This document shows positions 7,100-13,671 of a stretch of 13,675 nt of DNA, piece by piece. The notes below the pieces were generated by a model. That model did no database searches and had not been told where the DNA came from. It saw only the letters and a list, made by a program, of their open reading frames with translations. Made by a program: the position numbers and the translations under genes. Positions within the stretch are counted from its first letter, which is position 1. Every line of letters starts with the position of its first letter. The DNA is from CAYLOP01 sp964385305 (GTDB lineage Bacteria; Chloroflexota; Anaerolineae; Anaerolineales; E44-bin32): positions 1-13,675 of the forward strand of contig CAYLOP010000083.1 in NCBI GenBank assembly GCA_964385305.1. Direction: 5' to 3'.

Positions 7100-7930
7100 C
7101 TAGCCCTGGTCGCCGACCAATCTTGCCAGGATGGCGCCCCTCAAACGGATCCACAAGTCCCACATGCGCCGTGCCGGCGACGACTTTGCTGTCCGTTCCA
7201 GGGCAGGTTCACGCTCGGAGGAGGGTGAGATACCCGTTTGGAGGTTGCTTCGTGACCCTTGAGGGAAGCGCAGGTAGGTCTCGGTGGCTGATTCGAGGTC
7301 AGCGTACACGCCGCGATACTCGGGCGGCAATAAGGCTGCCAACTGGTACATGATCTGATCGGTCATTTCCCGCCGGACCTCACGCGTGATACGGGTTTCT
7401 CCCGTATGGAGTGTGAAGGGGTTCCCAACCACAATGTGAAAATCGGTGCGGTGAAGAGATTTGAAGTTTTGCCAGAATCGCTCGCCGCCGTAGTAAACAA
7501 GCGGCAAGAGGGGTGCACCTGTCTTCAGCGCTACCATCACGATGCCGGGATGTCCACGCCGCAGGCGGCCATCGCCGCTGCGTGTGCCCTCCGGTGTGAC
7601 GCCCAGGATGTGTCCCTCTTCCAATACTTCGATGCCGCGCCGCAGCGCGTTGAGGTCGGCCTCGCCGCGGCGGACGGGGATCGCCCCCCACAGATCAAAC
7701 AGCCAGCCCAGGATGGCGTTGTCCCAAGTCTCAGATTTGACAAATCCGGTGAACGCTCGTGGTTTCAGGTGGGTGACGACGACCGGTGCTTCGAGGAAGT
7801 TGACATGGTTGGCGACGAGGATGAGCGGTCCATGATCCGGCACGCGCGCCAACTGCGCCGCGTCTACGCGGCAGATGATCCGTGTCAGGCGCCGGATGAT
7901 GGCGTTCATGATTCGTTCGGTCAGGCTCAT
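7100..7930 (-). CDS. plsC: 1-acyl-sn-glycerol-3-phosphate acyltransferase (PlsC family)
   Basis: Transfers an acyl group to lysophosphatidic acid to make phosphatidic acid at the inner membrane face. The 276-residue protein has the family blocks in order: VANHVNFLE (His42, with Glu47 where the usual motif has Asp, an HX4E variant), WGAIPVRRGE (81-90), TPEGTRSGDGRL (EGTRS at 114-118) and GAPLLPLVYYGG. The acyltransferase domain ends near residue 210; the last ~50 residues, rich in Ser/Arg, form an unusual tail ending in a possible amphipathic helix (MWDLWIRLRGAILARLV). GGAGG lies 7 nt before the ATG, and ATGA overlaps the stop of the upstream lipid-kinase gene, indicating translational coupling. 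The exact acyl acceptor is inferred from family. Confidence 0.93.
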   Translation of the reverse strand: MSLTERIMNAIIRRLTRIICRVDAAQLARVPDHGPLILVANHVNFLEAPVVVTHLKPRAFTGFVKSETWDNAILGWLFDLWGAIPVRRGEADLNALRRGIEVLEEGHILGVTPEGTRSGDGRLRRGHPGIVMVALKTGAPLLPLVYYGGERFWQNFKSLHRTDFHIVVGNPFTLHTGETRITREVRREMTDQIMYQLAALLPPEYRGVYADLESATETYLRFPQGSRSNLQTGISPSSEREPALERTAKSSPARRMWDLWIRLRGAILARLVGDQG

Positions 7931-8865
7931 GCGCTGCCCTCCAGGGAAGGAGAGATGACTTCGAGTTGCGCTGGTAGGAGTTCGACCGAGAGTTCGTGTC
8001 CTTCGATGCAGAGCGTCTCGCCATCAGCATGTGCGGGGAGAGTGCCATCAAGGGCTGAGATCACTACGCGCTTGGCTTGGCATGTGTGGATGGCGGCGTC
8101 CGATTCCTGTGTACCTCCCATGAACTTGACGATCAGGTGGAGGATCTTCAGACGGCTTACCTGTTCGGCGATGCACAGGTTGAGGAGCCCGTCATCAACC
8201 TTCGCCGAGGGCGCCATCATGAAACCTCCGCCCATGCGCCGGCCGTTCATCACAGATACCATGATGGCCGGCAGGGTTAACTCCTTTTCGTCGTAGACGA
8301 TCCGAACCTCTGGGGCACGGAAATAGAGGAACATCGTCTTCAGTGCAGCAGCGATGTAGTTCGGGAAGCCATGCAGGCGCGTGAGCTTTTGTGCTTCAAA
8401 GCCCACCACGGCATCAAAACCGATACCGATCCCGTTGCCGAAGTAGCGGCCATCGGGATACTGGCCTCCCCAGACCCGGCCGACATCGACCGTCTGGCGA
8501 ACGTCGCGCGCCAGGATCTCGAGACCAACTTCAAGACCATTGGGAACACCCATGCCAAAGGCGAAGTCATTGCCGCGGCCCACGCCCACGAATCCCATCG
8601 CGGGGCTTGACGCACCTTCCGACTTGGCGAGCATCAAGCCGTTCAGGACTTCGTTTGAGGTTCCATCGCCACCAACTGCGACTACGACGTCATAACCATC
8701 CCGAGCGGCGTCTAGGGCGAGTTCGGCAGCATGCCAGGGATGTTCGGTCCGGACAAGCTCATAGTCCATACCGTTCTCACGGAGTTTCTCATGGATCGTG
8801 GGGATTGCACGCTCACCATCGCCTCTCCCAGAAACCGGGTTAACAATCACAAAGTATCGGGTCAT
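7927..8865 (-). CDS. Diacylglycerol/lipid kinase family protein (DgkB/YegS/LCB5-like)
   Basis: A 312-residue protein predicted to phosphorylate a lipid alcohol such as diacylglycerol with ATP. It has the family order: FVIVNPVSGRG near the N-terminus, VVAVGGDGTSNEVLNG with the GGDGT nucleotide loop at 65-69, then GVGRGNDFAFGMGVP, FGNGIGIGFDAVVGFEA and a C-terminal beta domain with KVDDGLLNLCI and PAHADGE. ATG 8865 follows AAAGGAG at about 11 nt; 19 more codons are open upstream without better support. The 4-bp overlap with the acyltransferase gene makes a two-gene unit: kinase and acyltransferase can both feed phosphatidic acid. The substrate cannot be told from sequence alone. Confidence 0.93.
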   Translation of the reverse strand: MTRYFVIVNPVSGRGDGERAIPTIHEKLRENGMDYELVRTEHPWHAAELALDAARDGYDVVVAVGGDGTSNEVLNGLMLAKSEGASSPAMGFVGVGRGNDFAFGMGVPNGLEVGLEILARDVRQTVDVGRVWGGQYPDGRYFGNGIGIGFDAVVGFEAQKLTRLHGFPNYIAAALKTMFLYFRAPEVRIVYDEKELTLPAIMVSVMNGRRMGGGFMMAPSAKVDDGLLNLCIAEQVSRLKILHLIVKFMGGTQESDAAIHTCQAKRVVISALDGTLPAHADGETLCIEGHELSVELLPAQLEVISPSLEGSA

Positions 8866-9093
8866 AACTTCACGGGCTCCTTTGGGGTCTGCGGTCGACC
8901 CGTCGATTGACTCCTTCTGCACGAAACCTTTCCAGATTGAGAATATCGTTGGACGTCTTCAAGGCGTCTCAATTGGGAATGATCTTTTAACGCGTAATCG
9001 GCACCCATATTCCGAATTTGTCCTCTATTGTTAATAAACACCGCCAACCGCTAACGTGTCTCGCAGTGTCGCAGCGAAAAGCGACTCAGCATC
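8866..9093. other. Upstream region of the lipid-kinase gene; no gene seen
   Basis: No ORF here is supported on either strand. No clear promoter for the minus-strand operon was found. At the right end GTCGC/GCGAC can form a hairpin (about 9068-9085) just before the scaffold gap, which may have contributed to the assembly break. Confidence 0.5.
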
Positions 9094-9193
9094 NNNNNNN
9101 NNNNNNNNNNNNNNNNNNNNNNNNNNNNNNNNNNNNNNNNNNNNNNNNNNNNNNNNNNNNNNNNNNNNNNNNNNNNNNNNNNNNNNNNNNNNN
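9094..9193. other. Scaffold gap of 100 N
   Basis: Exactly 100 N, the usual placeholder for unknown length. It removes the region upstream of both flanking genes (the minus lipid-kinase operon and the plus deacetylase-like gene). A TACAAT resembling a -10 element remains at 9208-9213, about 38 bp before GTG 9251; its -35 would lie in the gap. Confidence 0.95.
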
Positions 9194-9250
9194 GGATGAA
9201 ACCGCTATACAATCCATCATTCGCGCCCAAGGTTGAAGGAGGAGATTACC

Positions 9251-10402
9251 GTGGTAGACAAAGCTGAGCGCATCTTCATCCTGTTTGTCTTGATGGCACT
9301 GCTATCTGCCTGCAACTTTCCCGGGGTATGGACACCTGAGCCCACGCCGGCAGTGCCGAGCGCTACAGCCAAGCTATGCGGGGACGGAATCTGCGCGAGA
9401 CCGGAGAACCCGAATAACTGCCCGGAAGATTGCACGCAGGAACCGATTGGTCCCAAGCCCACCCTGCCAGCAGTAGCCTCAACTACTGCACCGGGCACGG
9501 TGCAGGGAGAAGCTGTGCTCTACCTGGGGATCATGGTGCATCTCGAGGGCTGGGAGGACGACCAGGTTCAGGCGAAGTTTGAGAAGCATGTTGAATTGGT
9601 CCGCGAGTATGCCGATCTCTTTGAGGCGTATGGCGCCAAGCTGACGTTAGAGAGCAAAGAGGTCACGGAGGGCGTCTTGCGTTGGGGCGACAACGTGCTG
9701 CTCGAGATGGAGGGGCGCGGGCACGGGATCGGTGTACACGCCGACATCGGCGGCCAGCTTAACTACGACTGCAACCGGTTAGCTAACCAGCTGCGCCGGG
9801 AGCGTGAGCAGCTCGAGCAATTGGGCGTGAATGTGCGGCATGTTTCGGGCAATACTTCGCACTGCGACTGGGTAGCGGCGACGATCCAGGCAGGGTACGA
9901 GTTCACGTCCGGCCAGGTGGCGTACAGCGTGATGTCGATGCCGGTCGAGGAACGCCCGCTTGAATACCGCGATTGCCCGTCACCCGGCGCGTGTCACGAT
10001 ACTTTCCCTCCCGATCTGGCTGACCGCCTGCATCCCTGGCGAGCGTCCAGCGGCTTGGATTGGCTGACCCATGATCCGGACGGTGGACTGGTGCTCCTGG
10101 CGTCTAGCCAGGTGATCCAATGCGTGGAAGAGGAACTGGGAGGAACCTTCGATGAAGGGTGCACGTTCAACGCCGAGGATATCGCCGCCTTCGAAGGGGA
10201 ACTGCAGGAGGCACTGACACTCGTGGATCCCGGCAAGGTGAACATTTTCTACGTGGCTTGGAGCCTGGGCTCGGCGCTCGATAAGCAACTGCTGGGGCAG
10301 TGGTTGGCGAGCATCCAGCCCTATGTTGAGAACGGACAGGTGCAGTGGGCGACGCTGCCCGAAATGTACGACGCCTACGTGGCGTGGGAGGCGGGTCGGT
10401 AG
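9251..10402 (+). CDS. Lipoprotein with Cys-rich CGDGxC motif and polysaccharide-deacetylase-like domain
   Basis: The start is GTG 9251, with GAAGGAGGAG ending 6 nt upstream; the TTG at 9233 overlaps that site. The 383-residue product has a signal peptide ending in LLSAC (Cys21), so it is probably lipid-anchored outside. A Pro/Thr linker leads to CGDGICARPENPNNCPEDC (43-61), a small Cys-rich motif often seen in secreted proteins. From about residue 90 the fold resembles the glycoside hydrolase/deacetylase barrel: YLGIMVHLEGW, a helix HVELVREYADLFEAYGAKLTLESKEV, then GHGIGVHADIGG (158-168), NVRHVSGNTSHCDWV and a late FYVAWSLG...PEMYDAYVAW. The NodB metal motifs are not canonical: the first Asp pair is missing and the His motif is altered. 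Catalysis is therefore uncertain. The radical SAM gene follows on the same strand. Confidence 0.85.
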   Translation: MVDKAERIFILFVLMALLSACNFPGVWTPEPTPAVPSATAKLCGDGICARPENPNNCPEDCTQEPIGPKPTLPAVASTTAPGTVQGEAVLYLGIMVHLEGWEDDQVQAKFEKHVELVREYADLFEAYGAKLTLESKEVTEGVLRWGDNVLLEMEGRGHGIGVHADIGGQLNYDCNRLANQLRREREQLEQLGVNVRHVSGNTSHCDWVAATIQAGYEFTSGQVAYSVMSMPVEERPLEYRDCPSPGACHDTFPPDLADRLHPWRASSGLDWLTHDPDGGLVLLASSQVIQCVEEELGGTFDEGCTFNAEDIAAFEGELQEALTLVDPGKVNIFYVAWSLGSALDKQLLGQWLASIQPYVENGQVQWATLPEMYDAYVAWEAGR

Positions 10403-10446
10403 CTTCAAGCGCTTTTCTATGTGGATGGTTTAATCGATAAATTATC

Positions 10447-10500
10447 TTGCCGGATTCCCCGACCATTAAGGCAATCCGACGCATTTGTTTGCATTGCCTT
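10447..10500 (+). promoter_or_regulatory. Leader with mutually exclusive hairpins upstream of the radical SAM gene
   Basis: AAGGCAAT (10468-10475) can pair with ATTGCCTT (10493-10500). It overlaps AATCCG (10473-10478), which can pair with CGGATT (10451-10456), and its GGCAA can also pair with TTGCC at 10447-10451. These foldings exclude one another, the layout expected of an attenuator or riboswitch-like leader. No T-run and no known class were recognised. A second hairpin, GGACAGC (10545-10551) with GCTGTCC (10583-10589), ends 5 nt before the ribosome site. Confidence 0.3.
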
Positions 10501-10605
10501 GAGGACAGGTTGGCTTCCCCAAGGAGTTATGCGAGAATGAAAGGGGACAGCTGTTTCGACGGTCGTTTTACGTGTTCGGGACGCTGTCCTTCAGAAGGAG
10601 GAACG

Positions 10606-11508
10606 ATGAAATTATCCGGACTGCACTTGCTTTTGACCTATCAGTGCAACTTCGAGTGCGATCACTGCTTTGTGTGGGGAAGTCCATGGCAGAGTGGCAC
10701 GATGACAGGTGAGACGGTCACGCGCCTTCTCGACCAGGCTGTTGAGCATGGCACGATCAAGTCGATCTATTTCGAGGGCGGGGAGCCTTTCCTGTACTAC
10801 CCCATCATGCTGAGGGGTATTCGGGAGGCGGTGGCGCGTGGCTTTCAAGCGGGGATCGTGAGCAACAGCTACTGGGCGCTCAGCGAGGCGGACGCAGCGG
10901 CGTGGTTGGAGCCTTTTAGGGGACTTCTCGGTGACCTGTCGGTCAGCAGCGATCTCTTCCACTACAGCGAGTCGATGAGCGCGCAGGCGCGAAACGCGCA
11001 GGCTGCAGCGGCGCGGCTGGGCATCCCGATCGGTGTGATCAGCATCGCCCAGCCCGATTCACAGGATGCCGAAGCCGCACATGGACAGCTCCCAATCGGA
11101 GAGTCGGGTCTGATGTACCGCGGGCGAGCGGCGGCAGTGCTGGCGAGTAAGGTCGAGGGGACGCCCTGGCAGGAATTCACCGAGTGTCCCTATGAAAACC
11201 TGGTCGACCCGGGTCGTGTGCACATCGATCCGTTCGGCCATGTGCACATCTGCCAGGGGATCTCGCTAGGAAGCATGCTGGACACGCACTTGAACGAGAT
11301 CTGCGCGCGTTATGAGCCGCATGCTCATCCCATTGTGGGGCCATTGCTCGAGGGCGGTCCAGCCGCCCTGGTGGAGCGCTATGACTTGCCGCATGAGGCG
11401 CGTTACGCGGATGCATGCCATCTGTGTGATGCCGCCCGGCGATCGCTGCGGTCGCAATTCCCCGACATCCTGACGCCGGATCAGATGTACGGCGTTTCGG
11501 AGGAATGA
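10606..11508 (+). CDS. Radical SAM protein
   Basis: The start is ATG 10606, preceded by AAGGAGG (10595-10601); the 53 codons open upstream lie in the leader. The 300-residue protein binds a [4Fe-4S] cluster through Cys14-x3-Cys18-x2-Cys21 (YQCNFECDHC) and has the SAM-contact motif GGEP at 58-61. The C-terminal half has further cysteines (Cys194, Cys216 in HVHICQG, Cys233, and Cys271-x2-Cys274), with VHIDPFGHVHICQG resembling a SPASM/twitch auxiliary-cluster region, though fewer Cys are present than in a full SPASM domain. Such enzymes often modify peptides. No short precursor peptide gene is evident beside it, so the substrate is unknown. It lies 203 bp downstream of the deacetylase-like lipoprotein gene. 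Confidence 0.92.
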   Translation: MKLSGLHLLLTYQCNFECDHCFVWGSPWQSGTMTGETVTRLLDQAVEHGTIKSIYFEGGEPFLYYPIMLRGIREAVARGFQAGIVSNSYWALSEADAAAWLEPFRGLLGDLSVSSDLFHYSESMSAQARNAQAAAARLGIPIGVISIAQPDSQDAEAAHGQLPIGESGLMYRGRAAAVLASKVEGTPWQEFTECPYENLVDPGRVHIDPFGHVHICQGISLGSMLDTHLNEICARYEPHAHPIVGPLLEGGPAALVERYDLPHEARYADACHLCDAARRSLRSQFPDILTPDQMYGVSEE

Positions 11509-11518
11509 TTGGCGAGAA

Positions 11519-11534
11519 CCTTTTATGGAAAAGG
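11519..11534. terminator. Possible weak bidirectional terminator
   Basis: CCTTTT and AAAAGG form a 6-bp stem with a 4-nt loop between the convergent radical SAM gene (ends 11508) and the 96-residue gene (ends 11523). There is no long T-run on either side, so the call is weak. Confidence 0.25.
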
Positions 11535-11813
11535 GGGATGGATCGGTGCGCCCGTGATGCGAGCCGTGAGGCGCTGGAGTTGTTCGCGCGCTTTTACTTG
11601 TTTGATCAGTGACATCATCAAATAGAAGGCAATTGTGGTCAGCTCTTCTCCTACTGGATCACATGGGAACCGGCGTCGGATGGAGATGAGCAGCCCTTCG
11701 AGGATGCGTTGGTCTTCTCCGCGCAGGGTGCGCCGCAGGCACGACAGGGTTGGCGGTGTGGCGTTTGGCTGGTGTGCACCTTGATGAGTGGGGCGGGGGG
11801 CGAGGTCTTGCAT
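11523..11813 (-). CDS. Small hypothetical protein (96 aa)
   Basis: ATG 11813 is well supported by AGAGGAG on the minus strand, with a 7-nt spacing (core at 11821-11825); an earlier in-frame start at 11876 lacks such a site. The product begins with a Pro/His/Thr-rich stretch (1-25), then a basic, helical region (LRRTLRGEDQRILEGLLISIRRRF, EELTTIAFYLMMSLIKQVKAREQLQRLTARI). The part around IAFYLMMSL is hydrophobic but too short for a confident membrane segment. Two Cys lie near residues 25 and 53. I recognise no family. It is convergent with the radical SAM gene and divergent from the SH3-like gene. Confidence 0.6.
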   Translation of the reverse strand: MQDLAPRPTHQGAHQPNATPPTLSCLRRTLRGEDQRILEGLLISIRRRFPCDPVGEELTTIAFYLMMSLIKQVKAREQLQRLTARITGAPIHPPFP

Positions 11814-11828
11814 ATGCGACTCCTCTGA

Positions 11829-11862
11829 AGTTGTTGTTTCCAAGATAGCGTATGCAACAACT
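11829..11862 (-). promoter_or_regulatory. Leader hairpin upstream of the 96-residue gene
   Basis: On the minus strand AGTTGTTG and CAACAACT form a perfect 8-bp stem (11855-11862 with 11829-11836) around an 18-nt loop. Its 3' arm ends 3 nt before the ribosome site. It may be an RNA hairpin or an operator; the sequence does not decide. Confidence 0.4.
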
Positions 11863-11910
11863 GTGTGGTATCCCACGCGGGGGTGAACCGCGCGGGGGAT
11901 TTCCGTTCTT

Positions 11911-12027
11911 CATGTCGTGTTGGACACAATAGAGGATCTCGTTAGAGCGCCACGAAGAATGATGGTAATGGGAGATGCCGTAATGGGGAATGAGATTGCT
12001 CGCTTCTACGAAGCTCGGAAGGATACC
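11911..12027. repeat. Head-to-head intergenic repeat arms (NEIL...HDM-type)
   Basis: The minus strand of 11911-11943 translates as NEILYCVQHDM and the plus strand of 11989-12027 as NEIARFYEARKDT. Both look like diverged copies of a palindromic intergenic repeat that, in many genomes, yields spurious peptides of the type NEILRxAQNDM. The arms face each other across about 45 bp. This explains long but spurious ORFs here; it is recognition by eye, not a database match. Confidence 0.4.
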
Positions 12028-12092
12028 TGCGGGAAATGATAGACCTCGCTGTCCCTTAAGTCCTCTTGCGCGGGGGCTCGTCTTCCACGAAA

Positions 12093-12965
12093 ATGGTGCC
12101 CATGCGACGCTGGTTGTTGATATCCCTTCCAATCGCATTGATTCTCATCGCGCTCGGATTCATTGGTGGGGCTGCATGGGCTAACCGCGCAACGCCCACA
12201 CCAACTGCAACCATCACACCGACGCCAACCGCATCAGCCACGCCCACCAATACACCCACCGTAACTTTTACACCCACACCTACGCTAACCCCGACGCCGA
12301 CGAACACATCGACGCTTGCGGATACACCAACTCCCGTCTACACGCCAACGATCACGCTCACGCCGAGCAACACCCCCACCATCACGCCCACGCCGGTCGT
12401 GCGCGGGCGCGTGCTTCAGCAATCCAATTGTCGCTATGGTCCCGGCTCAGCTTACCTCTACGAGTGGGGGCTCTTCCCGGATAACCGCGTCACGGTCCTT
12501 GGGCGCAACCAGGAAGGCACCTGGGTGTATGTGGATCCGTGGAATTACATGGATTACTGCTGGGTGAAGACTGACCTGCTCCTGCTCGACGGCGACGTGT
12601 CGACGGTGCCGCAGATCCGCACGCTGCTGCCCTACACTGAGTTCTACTGGCAGCCCCGCAACGTGTCTGCAACACGGGATGGGGACGTTGTGACCGTGTA
12701 CTGGGACCTGATTCCGATGAGCCTGGACGACGATCGCGGGTACCTCATCGAGGGCTGGTTGTGCCAGGATGGGCAACTACGGTTCACGCCGTTGCATTTC
12801 TGGACGCCGCCCGGTACGTTTATCGATGAAGTGGGCTGCCTGGAACCTTCCAGCGCACGCATCTACACAGCTGAGAAGCACGGCTATTCGGAGTGGGTGA
12901 AGATCAATTTGCCGCCGCATCCGGATGCCGTGAGCACGCCGGAACTGAACGGAACTCCTGAATGA
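12093..12965 (+). CDS. Membrane-anchored TP-stalk protein with SH3-like domain
   Basis: A 290-residue protein. A basic start (PMRRW) and one hydrophobic helix (about residues 7-29, LLISLPIALILIALGFIGGAAW) act as a signal anchor. A Thr/Pro stalk follows (about 32-113, TPTP-type repeats), then an outside domain with bacterial SH3-like features (VLQQSNCRYGPGSAY...DNRVTVLGRNQEGTWVYV...DYCWVKTDLL, about 115-170) and a C-terminal beta domain (VTVYWDLIPMSLDDDRGYLIEGWLC...EWVKINLP). SH3-like (SH3b) domains commonly bind cell-wall or carbohydrate ligands. The start is uncertain: ATG 12093 and ATG 12102 are both possible and neither has a clear ribosome site. Confidence 0.88.
   Translation: MVPMRRWLLISLPIALILIALGFIGGAAWANRATPTPTATITPTPTASATPTNTPTVTFTPTPTLTPTPTNTSTLADTPTPVYTPTITLTPSNTPTITPTPVVRGRVLQQSNCRYGPGSAYLYEWGLFPDNRVTVLGRNQEGTWVYVDPWNYMDYCWVKTDLLLLDGDVSTVPQIRTLLPYTEFYWQPRNVSATRDGDVVTVYWDLIPMSLDDDRGYLIEGWLCQDGQLRFTPLHFWTPPGTFIDEVGCLEPSSARIYTAEKHGYSEWVKINLPPHPDAVSTPELNGTPE
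12190..12395 (+). repeat. Low-complexity Thr/Pro-codon repeat within the SH3-like gene
   Basis: A run of degenerate ACN-CCN codons encodes the TP stalk. It also opens an artificial Val/Gly-rich ORF on the opposite strand. Such tracts vary in length between strains and can collapse in assembly. Confidence 0.8.
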
Positions 12966-13092
12966 TCCTCAGAACCCGGTCCAGCCGCTAAGACGTTCCC
13001 CATTTTCCATTTAAACCATACCCATGCAGCAACTCGGAGAATGTTTGCATGGATTGCGCTCCAGGTCAGGGGGAGATCTCTCGCTTTCAGGC

Positions 13093-13121
13093 TTGACAAG
13101 GGCGCTTTATTTTCGTATGAT
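13093..13121 (+). promoter_or_regulatory. Sigma-70-type promoter for the GyrI-like gene
   Basis: TTGACA (13093-13098) and TATGAT (13116-13121) are separated by 17 bp, a near-perfect housekeeping promoter. The predicted start of transcription falls in the adjacent palindrome, with a leader of about 95 nt to ATG 13225. Confidence 0.85.
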
Positions 13122-13135
13122 AGAACATATGTTCT
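13122..13135 (+). promoter_or_regulatory. LexA-type operator (SOS box)
   Basis: AGAACATATGTTCT is a perfect 14-bp palindrome. It contains GAAC-N4-GTTC, the core of the Bacillus-type LexA box, here with the same centre as the optimal Bacillus site (GAACATATGTTC). It directly abuts the -10 element and covers the expected transcription start, where a bound repressor would block RNA polymerase. LexA binding is inferred. Confidence 0.75.
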
Positions 13136-13224
13136 TATCGAGCGATTGGCTGATTTTTCACGCTTGAAGAATCTCCGATCCATTAGGTCGAGCATATTGC
13201 GACCAACACCCAGGAGGGTAACCC

Positions 13225-13671
13225 ATGACATACCAGTGTACGTTTCAGGATTTTCCAGCGCGTCTGACTCTTTCAATCCGCACCCGGACGAATATTGAGG
13301 GGTTGCCTGAGGTCATAAGCAAATCCTTCGCTTCCATCGCACAGGCTATCGGGCGGAACGGTGAATTTCCTGCGGGTCCTCCCTTCGCGGCCTATTACAA
13401 CATGGATATGCAGGATCTGGATATTGAGCTAGGGTTCCCGGTCTCTCGCTCAATGCCGGGTGCGGGCGAGATCCAGGAGAGTGAAATCCCGGCGGGAAAG
13501 TTCGCAGTATGCATCCACGTCGGTCCATACAATGAGATTGAATCGGCTTACCATGCACTCTCAGCGTGGGTTAAGGAGCAAGGCTACAAGATGAGCGGTG
13601 TCGCGTATGAGTTCTACCTGAGCATGGTAACCGCCTACACTAGCTCTGCACCGTTAACGCAAGCATGGTAA
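13225..13671 (+). CDS. GyrI-like small-molecule-binding domain protein, C-terminus altered
   Basis: ATG 13225 follows AGGAGGG with about 6 nt spacing. The 148-residue frame matches the GyrI-like/effector-binding fold through residue ~132: VISKSFASIAQAIGRNG, FAAYYNMDMQDLDIELGFPV, EIPAGKFAVCIHVGPYNEIESAYHALSAWVKEQGY and EFYL. Members bind drugs or small ligands, and E. coli GyrI (SbmC), an SOS-induced member, protects DNA gyrase from toxins. There is no DNA-binding domain, so it is not a full AraC/MerR-type regulator. After EFYL the family usually continues with Asp-Pro and an acidic strand; here it reads SMVTAYTSSAPLTQAW and stops inside a repeat, so the natural C-terminus is probably missing. 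The LexA-type site upstream suggests DNA-damage induction. Confidence 0.85.
   Translation: MTYQCTFQDFPARLTLSIRTRTNIEGLPEVISKSFASIAQAIGRNGEFPAGPPFAAYYNMDMQDLDIELGFPVSRSMPGAGEIQESEIPAGKFAVCIHVGPYNEIESAYHALSAWVKEQGYKMSGVAYEFYLSMVTAYTSSAPLTQAW

Noticed and set aside
7062..7103. Short 14-codon ORF (MIEYDPDLLYACQV) after a purine-rich stretch
   Set aside because: It is too short and lacks context or a convincing ribosome site; it ends at the stop region of the opposing plsC gene.
7406..8296. 296-codon plus-strand ORF
   Set aside because: It is the antisense shadow of the PlsC and lipid-kinase genes, both of which carry clear family motifs.
11659..12138. 159-codon minus-strand ORF
   Set aside because: It overlaps the better-supported 96-residue gene in another frame, has no ribosome site, and its centre is the translated NEIL-type intergenic repeat.
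12056..12307. 83-codon Val/Gly-rich minus-strand ORF
   Set aside because: It is the reverse complement of the Thr/Pro-codon tract of the SH3-like gene.
12884..13276. 130-codon minus-strand ORF across the GyrI-like promoter
   Set aside because: It covers a consensus promoter and operator and the starts and ends of two plus-strand genes, and has no recognisable domain.
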